Of a stretch of 64,000 nt of DNA, positions 40,444 through 48,032 are shown piece by piece. The notes beneath the pieces were generated by a model. The model saw nothing but the letters and a program-made list of their open reading frames with translations, had not been told where the DNA came from and did no database searches. The stretch is from Actinospineispora acaciae DSM 45401 (GTDB lineage Bacteria; Actinomycetota; Actinomycetes; Mycobacteriales; Pseudonocardiaceae). Positions within the stretch are counted from its first letter, which is position 1, and each line of letters begins with the position of its first letter. Where the stretch lies: the NCBI RefSeq assembly GCF_000620785.1, contig NZ_JIAI01000001.1:496001-560000 (forward strand), read 5' to 3'. The position numbers were made by a program, and so were the translations under genes.

Positions 40444-40947
40444 TCACCGCGAGGGTGGCCGGCGCCAGACCCGACCGGCCAGCTCGCCCGAGGGATACTC
40501 GGCGCCGGCCATCACCTGCACCCGCCACGGGTCCAGGCGCAGCGGGGTGAACAGCGAGTGCCGCCACCTCTCCGGCCCGAACCCGGCCATCCCGTCCGCG
40601 CCCCAGCCCAACGGCGTGGGCGTCTCCAGAAACAGGTCGAACACCCGCCGCTTCTCGTCGTCGTCGGTGACCCAGGCGGCCACGCAGTCGACGAACACGG
40701 TGTCCTGGGTCGGGTTCCAGAACGCGCAGGCCAGGTGCGGGTTCGCCGCCAGGTGGCGGGTCTTGACCGGGGTCCGGCCGGTCACCGCCCACCCCACCGG
40801 CCGCCCGTCGCGGACCACGAAGATCGGGTGCAACATCCGGTTCCTCGGCCGGCCCAGCGGGTCCACCGTGGTGGCCGTGCAGAACACCGTCTGCGTCGTC
40901 ATCCGTACGAAGTCGTCCTCGATGGCGGCAAAGTCGTCGACCAGCAT
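40444..40947 (-). CDS. Pyridoxamine 5'-phosphate oxidase-fold (PPOX) family protein
   Basis: Split-barrel flavin-binding fold protein of 167 residues: FVRMTTQTVFCTATTVDPLGRPRNRMLHPIFVVRDGRPVGWAVTGRTPVKTRHLAANPHLACAFWNPTQDTVFVDCVAAWVTDDDEKRRVFDLFLETPTPLGWG. The GRPR.R..HP and TR.PVK..HL..NP motifs are those of general stress PPOX proteins binding FMN, F420 or heme. C-terminus LDPWRVQVMAGAEYPSG is a strand of the same barrel. It is 42 bp from the next gene on the same strand, which may put it at the 3' end of the organosulfur operon. Confidence 0.87.
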   Translation of the reverse strand: MLVDDFAAIEDDFVRMTTQTVFCTATTVDPLGRPRNRMLHPIFVVRDGRPVGWAVTGRTPVKTRHLAANPHLACAFWNPTQDTVFVDCVAAWVTDDDEKRRVFDLFLETPTPLGWGADGMAGFGPERWRHSLFTPLRLDPWRVQVMAGAEYPSGELAGRVWRRPPSR

Positions 40948-40989
40948 GCGGTGAATCCTGCCCCGAGGCCGGCCGCCGTACGTCCCGAC

Positions 40990-42183
40990 CTATGTGTACA
41001 GCGTAAACGGCGGATGGGTCCCGTTCAGGAAGTGGTCGCCGACCTCCCGCTGCTTGTAGGCCACCGGGTCGTGCAGCGTGTGGGTGCGGACGTTGCGCCA
41101 GAACCTGTCCAACCCGACGGCGTTGCCGGTCGCCCTGGCGCCGGTCACCTCGAAGACCGTCGAGGTGACCCGCAGCGCCACCTCCGTGGACTCCACCTTG
41201 AGCGCGGCCACGTGCTCGGCCAGCTCACCGCGCTCCTCCCAGGTCAGCGCCGCCCCGGCCGCATCCGCGCGGGCCAGGTGCTCGCCGACCTGGTCGGCCA
41301 GCGCGCCGACCGCGCGCACCGAGGACACCAGCCGCCCGTAGCTGGCCAGCACGTACGGGTCGGCGCCCGCCCGCTCCACCCCGGAGAACAGCCACGGCCG
41401 CGACGTGGACAGCGTGTACTCCCTGGCGGTGGCCAGCGCCCCCCGCGCGATGCCGAGGTAGAGGTTCCCGAACACGGCCTGGATCGCCGGCGTGACCAGC
41501 GACGAGCGCGGGGTGGCGCGCGCCGAGGAGATCGGCCCGAGCACCTGGTCCGGCCCGATCACCAGGTCGTGGAAGGTGACGCTGCCGCTGGCGGAGAGCC
41601 GCTGGCCGAGGTTGTCCCAGTCGCCGCCCCGAACCAACCCCGGGTCGTCTCCCCGGAACGCCACCAGCAGGTGCTCCCCCGCCGAGCCGTCTGCATGCCG
41701 GACCGCCCCGGCGGCCACCGAGGCATCCCCCACCGATACCCCGGTGGAGAAGTTCTTCCGCCCGCGCAGCAGGTAGCCCTCGCCGTCCGGGACCAGTTCG
41801 AGATCCGGGTCGACGGGGTTCACCGCGTCACCCCACAGCCACTGCCCGGCCGCCGACGGCGGACCCCAGCGCCGCAGCCCGTCCGGACCCGCGACCCACA
41901 CCAGGTTCGCCGCGTTGACGTAGCTGTAGCCGAGCAGCTGGGCGATCGACCCGTCCGCCTCCGCGATCGTCCTGACCACCCGCAGCCCGACCGACCAGTC
42001 CAGCCCCGCGCCGCCCACCTCGCGCGGCAGCAGCAGCGCCGGCAGCCCCGCGTCGCGCAGCAGCTGGGCCTCGGCGGTCGGTTCGGCGTTCGCCCGGTCC
42101 CGCTCCAGGGCGTCCTTGGCGAGCACGGTGGCCACCTCGCGGGCGGCGTCGGCGGCGTGCTGTGACGTACGGACTTCGGTCAT
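40990..42183 (-). CDS. DszC/SfnB-type acyl-CoA dehydrogenase-fold flavin monooxygenase
   Basis: Flavin monooxygenase of 397 residues on the acyl-CoA dehydrogenase fold. LPREVGGAGLDWSVGLRVVRTIAEADGSIAQLLGYSYVNAANLVWVAG and RGRKNFSTGVSVGDASVAAGAV are typical of the DszC/SfnB group, as is the C-terminal signature RFWRNVRTHTLHDPVAYKQREVGDHFLNG. No acyl-CoA catalytic Glu motif. DszC and relatives use FMNH2 from a reductase to oxidise organosulfur compounds. Last gene of the sulfur operon, 22 bp after its paralogue. The substrate is inferred to be an organosulfur compound. Confidence 0.86.
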   Translation of the reverse strand: MTEVRTSQHAADAAREVATVLAKDALERDRANAEPTAEAQLLRDAGLPALLLPREVGGAGLDWSVGLRVVRTIAEADGSIAQLLGYSYVNAANLVWVAGPDGLRRWGPPSAAGQWLWGDAVNPVDPDLELVPDGEGYLLRGRKNFSTGVSVGDASVAAGAVRHADGSAGEHLLVAFRGDDPGLVRGGDWDNLGQRLSASGSVTFHDLVIGPDQVLGPISSARATPRSSLVTPAIQAVFGNLYLGIARGALATAREYTLSTSRPWLFSGVERAGADPYVLASYGRLVSSVRAVGALADQVGEHLARADAAGAALTWEERGELAEHVAALKVESTEVALRVTSTVFEVTGARATGNAVGLDRFWRNVRTHTLHDPVAYKQREVGDHFLNGTHPPFTLYT

Positions 42184-42205
42184 CTCTCCCCCTCAGGCTG
42201 ATCGG

Positions 42206-43378
42206 TCAGACCAGGCCGGTGCTGGGCGGCGGCCGGTCGTTGAGCGCGTGGTCGCCGATGTACTGGATCTTGAGCCGGCGCGGGTCGTGCAGCGTGTGGG
42301 TGCGGGCGTTGCGCCAGTGCCGGTGCAGGTTCAGCGCGTCCGCCGCGCCCCTGGTTCCGACCAGCGCGAACACGTCGCTGGCCACGCTCACCGCCGCGGT
42401 GTCCGCCGCCGCGCGCGCCGCCGCGACCGCCACCGACGCCTCGGCCGCGCTGGTCGCCGTCAGCGAACGGCGGGCCGCGTCGATCGCGTCGCCGGCGTCG
42501 TGCAGCAGCGCCCTGGCCGCCCGCACCCGCAGCGCCAGCTCCCCGAAACCGTGGACGACCAGCGGGTCCTCGTGCGCCGACGGCGGGTCGAACTCCGCCC
42601 TGGGCCGGGCCAGCGTGCGGATCAGCTCCCGGCCGTCGCGCAGCGCCCGGTCCGCGATGCCCAGGTCGATCCCGGCGTGCAGGTAGTTGCCGAATGCGCC
42701 GAACACCTCCGGCCGCTCGAACACCTCCCCGATCGGCACCACCCACCGCGACGGGATCACCACCCGGTCGAACCGGACGGTCCCGCTGGCCGTGGTGCGC
42801 TGCCCCATCCCGGCCCAGTCGTCCACCACCGTCACGCCACGCGCGTCGGCCGGCACCCACGCGGCCACCAGCCGCCCGTCCGGGTCGTTGGCGTAGATCG
42901 GGATCCACGGGGCGAACAGCGCCCCCGTCGCGTAGTGCTTGGTGCCGTCGATCTCCACGTCGCCATTGGGTCGGGGCGAGAACCCGATGGCGAAGTCGCG
43001 GGCGGTGCGGGTGCCCCGCTCGGACAGCGCGTTGCCGAAGTGCCGCCCGGCGAGCACCTCGGCGGCGAAGAACTTCTGCTGCTCCTCGCTGCCCGCCTCG
43101 GTGAGCACCTGCACGAAGAAGTAGTGGTTCTGCGGGATCTGACCGACGCTGGCGTCCCCGGCGGACAGCACGGCCATCAGCTCGCCCATGGTGCGCGCGT
43201 CCAGGTCGGCGCCGCCGAACCGGGCCGGCACGGTGACCCCGAGCAGCCCGGACGCGGCCAGCTCGGCGACCTGCTCCCGGGGCAGCGTCCGGTTCGCGTC
43301 CCGCTCGGAGTCCCCGGCGGCCAGCCGCGCGGCGAACTCCCCCGCCACCTTCAGTGCCTGCGCCGCGTCGGTGATCAC
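42206..43378 (-). CDS. SfnB-type sulfur-acquisition oxidoreductase (DszC family)
   Basis: Paralogue of the following gene, 390 residues from the GTG at 43378 (GTGA overlap with the LLM gene). VTVPARFGGADLDARTMGELMAVLSAGDASVGQIPQNHYFFVQVLTEAGSEEQQKFFAAEVLAGRHFGNALSE is the SfnB-like N-terminal region, TRTARDFAIGFSPR...EIDGTKHYATGALFAPWIPI the substrate/FMN part and HWRNARTHTLHDPRRLKIQYIGDHALND the C-terminal family signature. SfnB proteins take part in use of dimethylsulfone and other organosulfur compounds during sulfate starvation, which fits the upstream cysteine leader peptide. Confidence 0.87.
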   Translation of the reverse strand: MITDAAQALKVAGEFAARLAAGDSERDANRTLPREQVAELAASGLLGVTVPARFGGADLDARTMGELMAVLSAGDASVGQIPQNHYFFVQVLTEAGSEEQQKFFAAEVLAGRHFGNALSERGTRTARDFAIGFSPRPNGDVEIDGTKHYATGALFAPWIPIYANDPDGRLVAAWVPADARGVTVVDDWAGMGQRTTASGTVRFDRVVIPSRWVVPIGEVFERPEVFGAFGNYLHAGIDLGIADRALRDGRELIRTLARPRAEFDPPSAHEDPLVVHGFGELALRVRAARALLHDAGDAIDAARRSLTATSAAEASVAVAAARAAADTAAVSVASDVFALVGTRGAADALNLHRHWRNARTHTLHDPRRLKIQYIGDHALNDRPPPSTGLV

Positions 43379-44760
43379 GGAGCCACCGCCTCGCGGTGCG
43401 CGAACCGGGCGCCCGGATGGTCGAGACGCAGCCGGACCTGCCCAGGCCCGTATAGCTCCTCGCGCAGCGTGTCGCCGGCGTACCCGGCGGGCAGCAGGCC
43501 GCGCCGGCGCAGCTCGGGCACCACCAGCTCGACCAGGTCCTCGAACGTGCCCGGGGTGATCGCGTAGGCCAGGTTGAACCCGTCCACGTCGGCCACGTCC
43601 ACCCAGCGCTGCATCTCGTCGGCCACCGTGGCCGGGCTGCCCACCACCACGACGCCCATGCCGCCGATGCCGATCCACTCCGCGATGTCCCTCGGCGTCC
43701 AGTCCCGCTCCGGGTCCACGGTGGTGAACGCCTCCACCGCGCTGCGCACCGCGTCCGTCTCGGCGTAGCGCAGCGGCCGGTCCGGGTCCATCCGGGACAG
43801 GTCCAGCCCGCTCCAGCCGCCGTACAGGGTGAGCGCCCCCTCCAGGCTCACGTACCGGGCGTAGTCGCGGTACTTGGCCTGGGCCTCGGCGTCGGTGGGC
43901 GCGGTGATCACCGTCATCAGCGTGAAGAACTTGATCGAGCGCGGGTCGCGGCCCAGCTCCTCGGCGGTGGCGCGGGTGGCCGCGATCGAGCGGGCCAGGA
44001 TCTCCGGGCGGGTCGCGGTGACGAAGATGCCCTCGGCGTGCGCGGCGGCGAACCGCCGGCCCCGGGGCGACGCGCCGGCCTGGAAGATCACCGGGGTGCG
44101 CTGCGGCGAGGGCTCGGTGAGCGCGATGCCCGGCACGTCGAAGTACCGGCCGCGATGCCCGATCGAATGCACCTTCGCCGGGTCGGTGTAGACGCCGGCG
44201 GCGCGGTCGAGCCGGACCGCGTCGTCCTCCCAGGAGCCCTCCCAGAGCTTGTACACCACCTCCATGAACTCGTCGGCCACGTCGTAGCGCCGGTCGTGCG
44301 GCACCTGGTGCTCCAGGCCGAGGTTGCGCGCGGCCGACTCCAGGTACGAGGTCACCACGTTCCAGGCGATCCGCCCGCCGGTGTAGTGGTCCAGGGTGGC
44401 GAACCGGCGGGCGAACGCGTACGGCTTCTCGTAGGTCAGCGAGACCGTCACGCCGAAGCCCAGGTGCTCGGTCACGGCGGCCATCGCGGGCACGGCCAGC
44501 GTCGGCTCCCCCACCGGGACCTGGATGCCGTCCCGCAGCGCCGGCTCCGGCCCGCCCCGGTAGACGTCGTAGAGCCCGAGCACGTCGGCGATGAACAGGC
44601 TGGTGAACCCGCCGCGTTCGAGCAGTCGGGCCAGGTCCGTCCAGTACCGCAGGTCCCGGTACCGGTGCGACCGGTCCTCCGGGTGGCGCCACAGGCCCGG
44701 TGCCTGGTGCCCGGCGCAGGTCATGTCGAACGCGTTGAGGTGGATGCGTCGGGGACTCAC
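43375..44760 (-). CDS. NtaA/SnaA/DszA-family FMN-dependent monooxygenase
   Basis: Large LLM-type monooxygenase of 461 residues using reduced FMN. HLNAFDMTCAGHQAPGLWRHPEDRSHRYRDLRYWTDLARLLERGGFTSLFIADVLGLYDVYRGG is the classic start of the DszA family, followed by GGRIAWNVVTSYLESAARNLG, AAGVYTDPAKVHSIGHRGRYFDVPGIALTEPSPQRTPVIFQAGASPRGRRFAAAHAEGIFV and SLEGALTLYGGWSGLDLSRM. Family members oxidise dibenzothiophene sulfone, dimethylsulfide, alkanesulfonates or aminopolycarboxylates. The adjacent SfnB/DszC genes and leader peptide favour an organosulfur substrate. GTGA overlaps on both ends show tight coupling. Confidence 0.9.
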   Translation of the reverse strand: MSPRRIHLNAFDMTCAGHQAPGLWRHPEDRSHRYRDLRYWTDLARLLERGGFTSLFIADVLGLYDVYRGGPEPALRDGIQVPVGEPTLAVPAMAAVTEHLGFGVTVSLTYEKPYAFARRFATLDHYTGGRIAWNVVTSYLESAARNLGLEHQVPHDRRYDVADEFMEVVYKLWEGSWEDDAVRLDRAAGVYTDPAKVHSIGHRGRYFDVPGIALTEPSPQRTPVIFQAGASPRGRRFAAAHAEGIFVTATRPEILARSIAATRATAEELGRDPRSIKFFTLMTVITAPTDAEAQAKYRDYARYVSLEGALTLYGGWSGLDLSRMDPDRPLRYAETDAVRSAVEAFTTVDPERDWTPRDIAEWIGIGGMGVVVVGSPATVADEMQRWVDVADVDGFNLAYAITPGTFEDLVELVVPELRRRGLLPAGYAGDTLREELYGPGQVRLRLDHPGARFAHREAVAP

Positions 44761-45548
44761 CGCACGGCTCCTTGGGACAGGCCGCCGACCAGGTGGCGCT
44801 GGGCGGCGACGGCGAGCAGGTACACGGGCACGATGGCCACCAGGGACGCGGCGGCCTGCTGTCCGAACTGGACGGTCCGGTCGCCCTGGAACAGCGACAG
44901 GCCCACGGTCAGCGTCTGCGACGACGGCGACTGGGCGAACGAGACGGCGAACAGGAACTCGTTGTAGGCCAGGAAGAAGCACACCAGGCAGGCCGCGACC
45001 AGCCCGGGCGCGATGAGCGGGAGCACCACCCGGCGGGCGCCGGCCGCGACGGACAGCCCGTCCACCCAGGCCGCCTCCTCGATCTCCACCGGCACCCGCC
45101 GCACGAACCCGTCCAGCAGCCACACCGCCACCGGCACGTTCGCCAGCCCGTTGACCAGCGCCAGCCCGAGCGCCGAGTTGGTCAGCCCGACGCCCTTGAG
45201 CAGGAAGTACAGCGGCAGCACCGCGACCACCGGCGGCGCGCAGTAGGCGGCGAGCAGCAGCGAGTAGAGCCGCCGCCCTTCTCCGCCACCCCGCGCCGTG
45301 ACGTACGCCGTGGGCGCCGCGACCAGCGCGGTGAGCAGCGTGGCGCCGAGCGCGACCAGCCAGGAGTTGGCCAGCATGCCGGCCAGCGGGACGGTGTCGA
45401 ACGCGGCCGGCCAGTTGTCCCACCGCACCCGCGACGGCAGCCAGCCGCCGTTCTGCACGTCCTCGGTGCCGCGCAGCGACAGCGACGCCAGGAACAGCAC
45501 CGGCGTCACCGCGAGCACCGCCGCCACGCCGAGCAGCGCGCGGCTCAC
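44757..45548 (-). CDS. Carbohydrate-type (MalG-like) ABC transporter permease
   Basis: Permease of 263 residues with six helices, from the GTG at 45548. The BPD_transp_1 coupling motif is EEAAWVDGLSVAAGARRVVLPLIAPGLVAACLVCF (EAA loop, about residues 152-186), preceded by PTAYVTARGGGEGRRLYSLLLAAYCAPPVVAVLPLYFLL. MalG-like permeases normally move sugars with a MalK-type ATPase; here it sits in an organosulfur operon with no ATPase gene. It overlaps both neighbours by 4 bp. Confidence 0.9.
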   Translation of the reverse strand: MSRALLGVAAVLAVTPVLFLASLSLRGTEDVQNGGWLPSRVRWDNWPAAFDTVPLAGMLANSWLVALGATLLTALVAAPTAYVTARGGGEGRRLYSLLLAAYCAPPVVAVLPLYFLLKGVGLTNSALGLALVNGLANVPVAVWLLDGFVRRVPVEIEEAAWVDGLSVAAGARRVVLPLIAPGLVAACLVCFFLAYNEFLFAVSFAQSPSSQTLTVGLSLFQGDRTVQFGQQAAASLVAIVPVYLLAVAAQRHLVGGLSQGAVR

Positions 45549-46417
45549 CCGTCCGCTCCCCGGACCCGCCTGGTGACCATCCCGGCCACCGCCAGCGCAA
45601 CCCCCACCACGACGCCGAGCAGCAGCGTCTCGGCGGCCGCCGTGCCCACCTCGAAGCTGCCCCGGAACGCGGTGCGGAACACCTCGAACCCGGCCACCGT
45701 GGTCGACATTCCGGGCCCGCCCGCCGTCACCACCGCCACCAGGTCGAACACCTTGAACGCGATGACCAGCTCCAGGATCGCGGCGGCCAGCACGGACGGC
45801 GCTACCACCGGGCCGACCACCGAGACCAGCGAGCGCCACCGACCGGCCCCGTCCAGCGCCGCCGCCTCCCTCAGCTCAACGGGAACGCCCAGTAGCGCCG
45901 CGTACACCAGCAGCGTCACCAGCGGCGTCCACTGCCAGACGTGGATCAGCACCAGTGTGGCGAACGCCCCGGCGCCGCTGCCCAACGGGTTGAAGCCCGC
46001 GAACCCGAGCGCGGCCCACAGCGGCGCGAACGCCCCGCCGACCGGCGCCAGCATCAGCTTCCACGCCACCCCGACGGAGACCGGCGGCGTCACCATCGGC
46101 AACAACAGCACGGCGCCCACCAAACCGAACCGCCCGCCGCGCGCGTCCAGCGCCAACGCGCACGCCGCCCCGCAGCCCACGCTCAGCACGGTGGCCAGCA
46201 CCGCGAACACCACCGACCGGGGCAGCGAGCCGGCGAACGCGACCGACTCGGCCGCCGCCACGAAGTTGTCGAACGCCGCGAACCCGCGCAGCGGCCGGGC
46301 CAGCGACGACTCGGTGAACGCCAGCGCGACCCCCACCACCGCCGGATAGCCGGCCGTGACCAGCAGTGATGTCACCGCCGGCGCGGCCATCCAGAGCGGC
46401 ACCCGGGACCGGCTCAT
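45545..46417 (-). CDS. Carbohydrate-type (MalF-like) ABC transporter permease
   Basis: Permease of 290 residues with six helices from the ATG at 46417. WMAAPAVTSLLVTAGYPAVVGVALAFTES is the first helix and its loop. The EAA coupling motif is ELREAAALDGAGRWRSLVSVVGPVVAPSVLAAAILELVIAFKVFDLVAVVTAGGPGMST (about residues 178-235), diagnostic of CUT1-type sugar importers (ending GGP). ATGA overlap with the binding-protein gene. Forms a heterodimer with the MalG-like permease. Confidence 0.9.
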   Translation of the reverse strand: MSRSRVPLWMAAPAVTSLLVTAGYPAVVGVALAFTESSLARPLRGFAAFDNFVAAAESVAFAGSLPRSVVFAVLATVLSVGCGAACALALDARGGRFGLVGAVLLLPMVTPPVSVGVAWKLMLAPVGGAFAPLWAALGFAGFNPLGSGAGAFATLVLIHVWQWTPLVTLLVYAALLGVPVELREAAALDGAGRWRSLVSVVGPVVAPSVLAAAILELVIAFKVFDLVAVVTAGGPGMSTTVAGFEVFRTAFRGSFEVGTAAAETLLLGVVVGVALAVAGMVTRRVRGADG

Positions 46418-47730
46418 CCCAGCGCCCGTTCCCAGTTCTGCTGCGCGGTGGCCAGCGACCGCTCGACGCTCTGGGTGCCCTGGATGGCGAGCGCGAGCTG
46501 GTCGACCAGGTCCTGCAGGAGCTTCGGGGCGCGCTTGTCCTTCGGCCAGGCCAGTGGGTGGCCGGCCAGCGCGTCCCTGATCACCCCGGTGGCGCGTCCG
46601 GCGGCGCGCTCGTACTCGGCGGAGCCCAGGGTGCTGCGCCTGGCCGGGTCGATCCCGGAGCCCGCGGTGCTGGCCAGCAGGAGGTTGCGCGCCGGGTCGG
46701 TGGCCCAGGCGACGAACGCGGCGGCCTTGGCCTTGTCCCGCGCGGCCGTCGAGACGCCGAGCCCGAACCCGGCGTTGAGCGCCGTGCGGTGCTCGGTGTT
46801 GGCGCCGCCGACGGGCAGCGGCAGCACCCCCCACTGGTCGACGATCTTCGAGGACGACGGGTCCTGGGCCTTGAGCCCGAGGTCGGTCCAGGTGTCCAGC
46901 ATCGCGGCCTGCCCGGACAGGAACGCCGAGTTGGCCTGGTCGAACCCGATCTGCAGCGGCGTCGGCAGCGCGTACGGGGCCACGTCCACCAGGTGCCGCA
47001 GCGCCGCTCGGGCCTCCTCGGAGTTCAGCCTCGGCGCGCCGTCCGGCCCGACCAGGCTGCCGCCGTACCCGGCCAGCCGGTTGATGAATGAGCAGCCCAG
47101 GATCATCGGCACCTGCTGGCCCTCGACCACGGCGCCGTACACGCTCCGGCCGCTGCGCTCGGTGATCGTCCGGGTGGCCGCGTCGTACTCGTCCCAGGTG
47201 TTCGGCGGCGCCACCCCGTACCGCTCGAACACCGCGCGGTTGTAGTACAGCACGTGCACGTCCCCGTCGAACGGGACGCCGTAGCGCCGCCCGCCCAGCA
47301 GCGTGCACGCGTCGTACACCGAGGGCAGGAAGTCTGTGGTGTCGACCGCGGCGAGGTAGTCGGTGAGGTCGACCAGCGCGCCCGCATCCACCAGCAGCCC
47401 GAGCCCGAAGTAGAAGTAGTCGAACACGTCGAACTGCCCGGCCCCGCCCTGCACGTCCAGGATCTGCTGGCTGGTCAGCTGGTCGTACGGCACGGCGGTG
47501 ACGGTGAGCTGCCCGCCGAACTCGCGGGCGAACGCGGGCGCGAGCAACTGGGTGAACGCCTGCACGTGCGGCTGGTTGACCATCGCGCGGATGGTGGCGC
47601 CGCGCAGGTCGGCGGGCGGGCCGGCGGCGAGCGCGGTGCCCGATCCGGAGCCGGCGCACGCGGCCAGCGCGGCGAAGGCGCCGGCGCCGAGGCCGGCGTG
47701 GAGCAGCGAACGGCGGGACAGGGAAGGCAT
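46414..47730 (-). CDS. ABC transporter extracellular solute-binding lipoprotein (family 1 type)
   Basis: Binding protein of 438 residues. The N-terminus SRRSLLHAGLGAGAFAALAACAGSG combines a twin-arginine-like SRRSLL with a lipobox LAAC (Cys at 25), so it is exported and lipid-anchored. The fold is SBP_bac_1: FGGQLTVTAVPYDQLTSQQILDVQGGAGQFDVFDYFYFG, RRYGVPFDGDVHVLYYNRAVFERYGVAPPNTWDEYDAATRTIT, FLSGQAAMLDTW and AFVAWATDPARN. Preceded by SD AGGAGA (47735-47740), a hairpin and the cysteine leader. Family members normally bind sugars; context suggests a sulfur-containing ligand. Confidence 0.9.
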   Translation of the reverse strand: MPSLSRRSLLHAGLGAGAFAALAACAGSGSGTALAAGPPADLRGATIRAMVNQPHVQAFTQLLAPAFAREFGGQLTVTAVPYDQLTSQQILDVQGGAGQFDVFDYFYFGLGLLVDAGALVDLTDYLAAVDTTDFLPSVYDACTLLGGRRYGVPFDGDVHVLYYNRAVFERYGVAPPNTWDEYDAATRTITERSGRSVYGAVVEGQQVPMILGCSFINRLAGYGGSLVGPDGAPRLNSEEARAALRHLVDVAPYALPTPLQIGFDQANSAFLSGQAAMLDTWTDLGLKAQDPSSSKIVDQWGVLPLPVGGANTEHRTALNAGFGLGVSTAARDKAKAAAFVAWATDPARNLLLASTAGSGIDPARRSTLGSAEYERAAGRATGVIRDALAGHPLAWPKDKRAPKLLQDLVDQLALAIQGTQSVERSLATAQQNWERALG

Positions 47731-47741
47731 GCGGTCTCCTG

Positions 47742-47757
47742 ACCGGCCGTGGCCGGT
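47742..47757. promoter_or_regulatory. Hairpin between leader peptide and solute-binding-protein gene
   Basis: ACCGGCC (47742-47748), two-base loop, GGCCGGT (47751-47757): a perfect 7-bp stem on the minus-strand transcript between the leader stop (47783) and the Shine-Dalgarno AGGAGA (47735-47740). Its placement is right for an attenuation or translation-coupling element responding to leader translation. Confidence 0.6.
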
Positions 47758-47782
47758 GGATGGGACGGGGGCTGGGTTTGCG

Positions 47783-47875
47783 TCAGCCCCGACAGACCGC
47801 GGTGCAGGTCAGGCAGAAGTCCACATGATGCCGCCGGACCAGCCGGGCACGGCGACGCTCGGGCGATGCCACCAC
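47783..47875 (-). CDS. Cysteine-containing sulfur-operon leader peptide
   Basis: Thirty-residue ORF starting at the GTG at 47875 (a second GTG at 47872), with GGAGG 5 nt upstream (47881-47885). The C-terminal part reads RRHHVDFCLTCTAVCRG. The R-x-HVD-L/F followed by a Cys-containing tail is the pattern of actinobacterial putative leader peptides found in front of sulfate, sulfonate and cysteine genes (established pattern, recognised from memory). Three Cys codons in the last nine residues would stall ribosomes when cysteinyl-tRNA is scarce. It precedes the operon 47730-40990 by 52 bp and supports its sulfur role. Confidence 0.8.
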   Translation of the reverse strand: MVASPERRRARLVRRHHVDFCLTCTAVCRG

Positions 47876-47910
47876 GTTCGCCTCCCTCCGACCGGCCTGG
47901 GTTCCGCCCG

Positions 47911-47940
47911 ATTCTTGGCCAAGTTGATGGATTTTGACAA
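47911..47940 (-). promoter_or_regulatory. Promoter of the organosulfur operon
   Basis: On the minus strand TTGTCA (47940-47935) and AAGAAT (47916-47911) are 18 bp apart, the best -35/-10 pair in the 300-bp intergenic region. The predicted start near 47904 gives a leader of about 30 nt before the peptide GTG. Between the two boxes lies TTGGCCAA, a small palindrome that could bind a regulator. Confidence 0.5.
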
Positions 47941-48032
47941 CCTTATGAACGCCGAGCGCGGCGTGCGTCACACGTGGTCCGCTGTGTGGCGTACAGTCTG
48001 CGCTGTTGGCGGCCCTTGATCGGACCTCGGAC

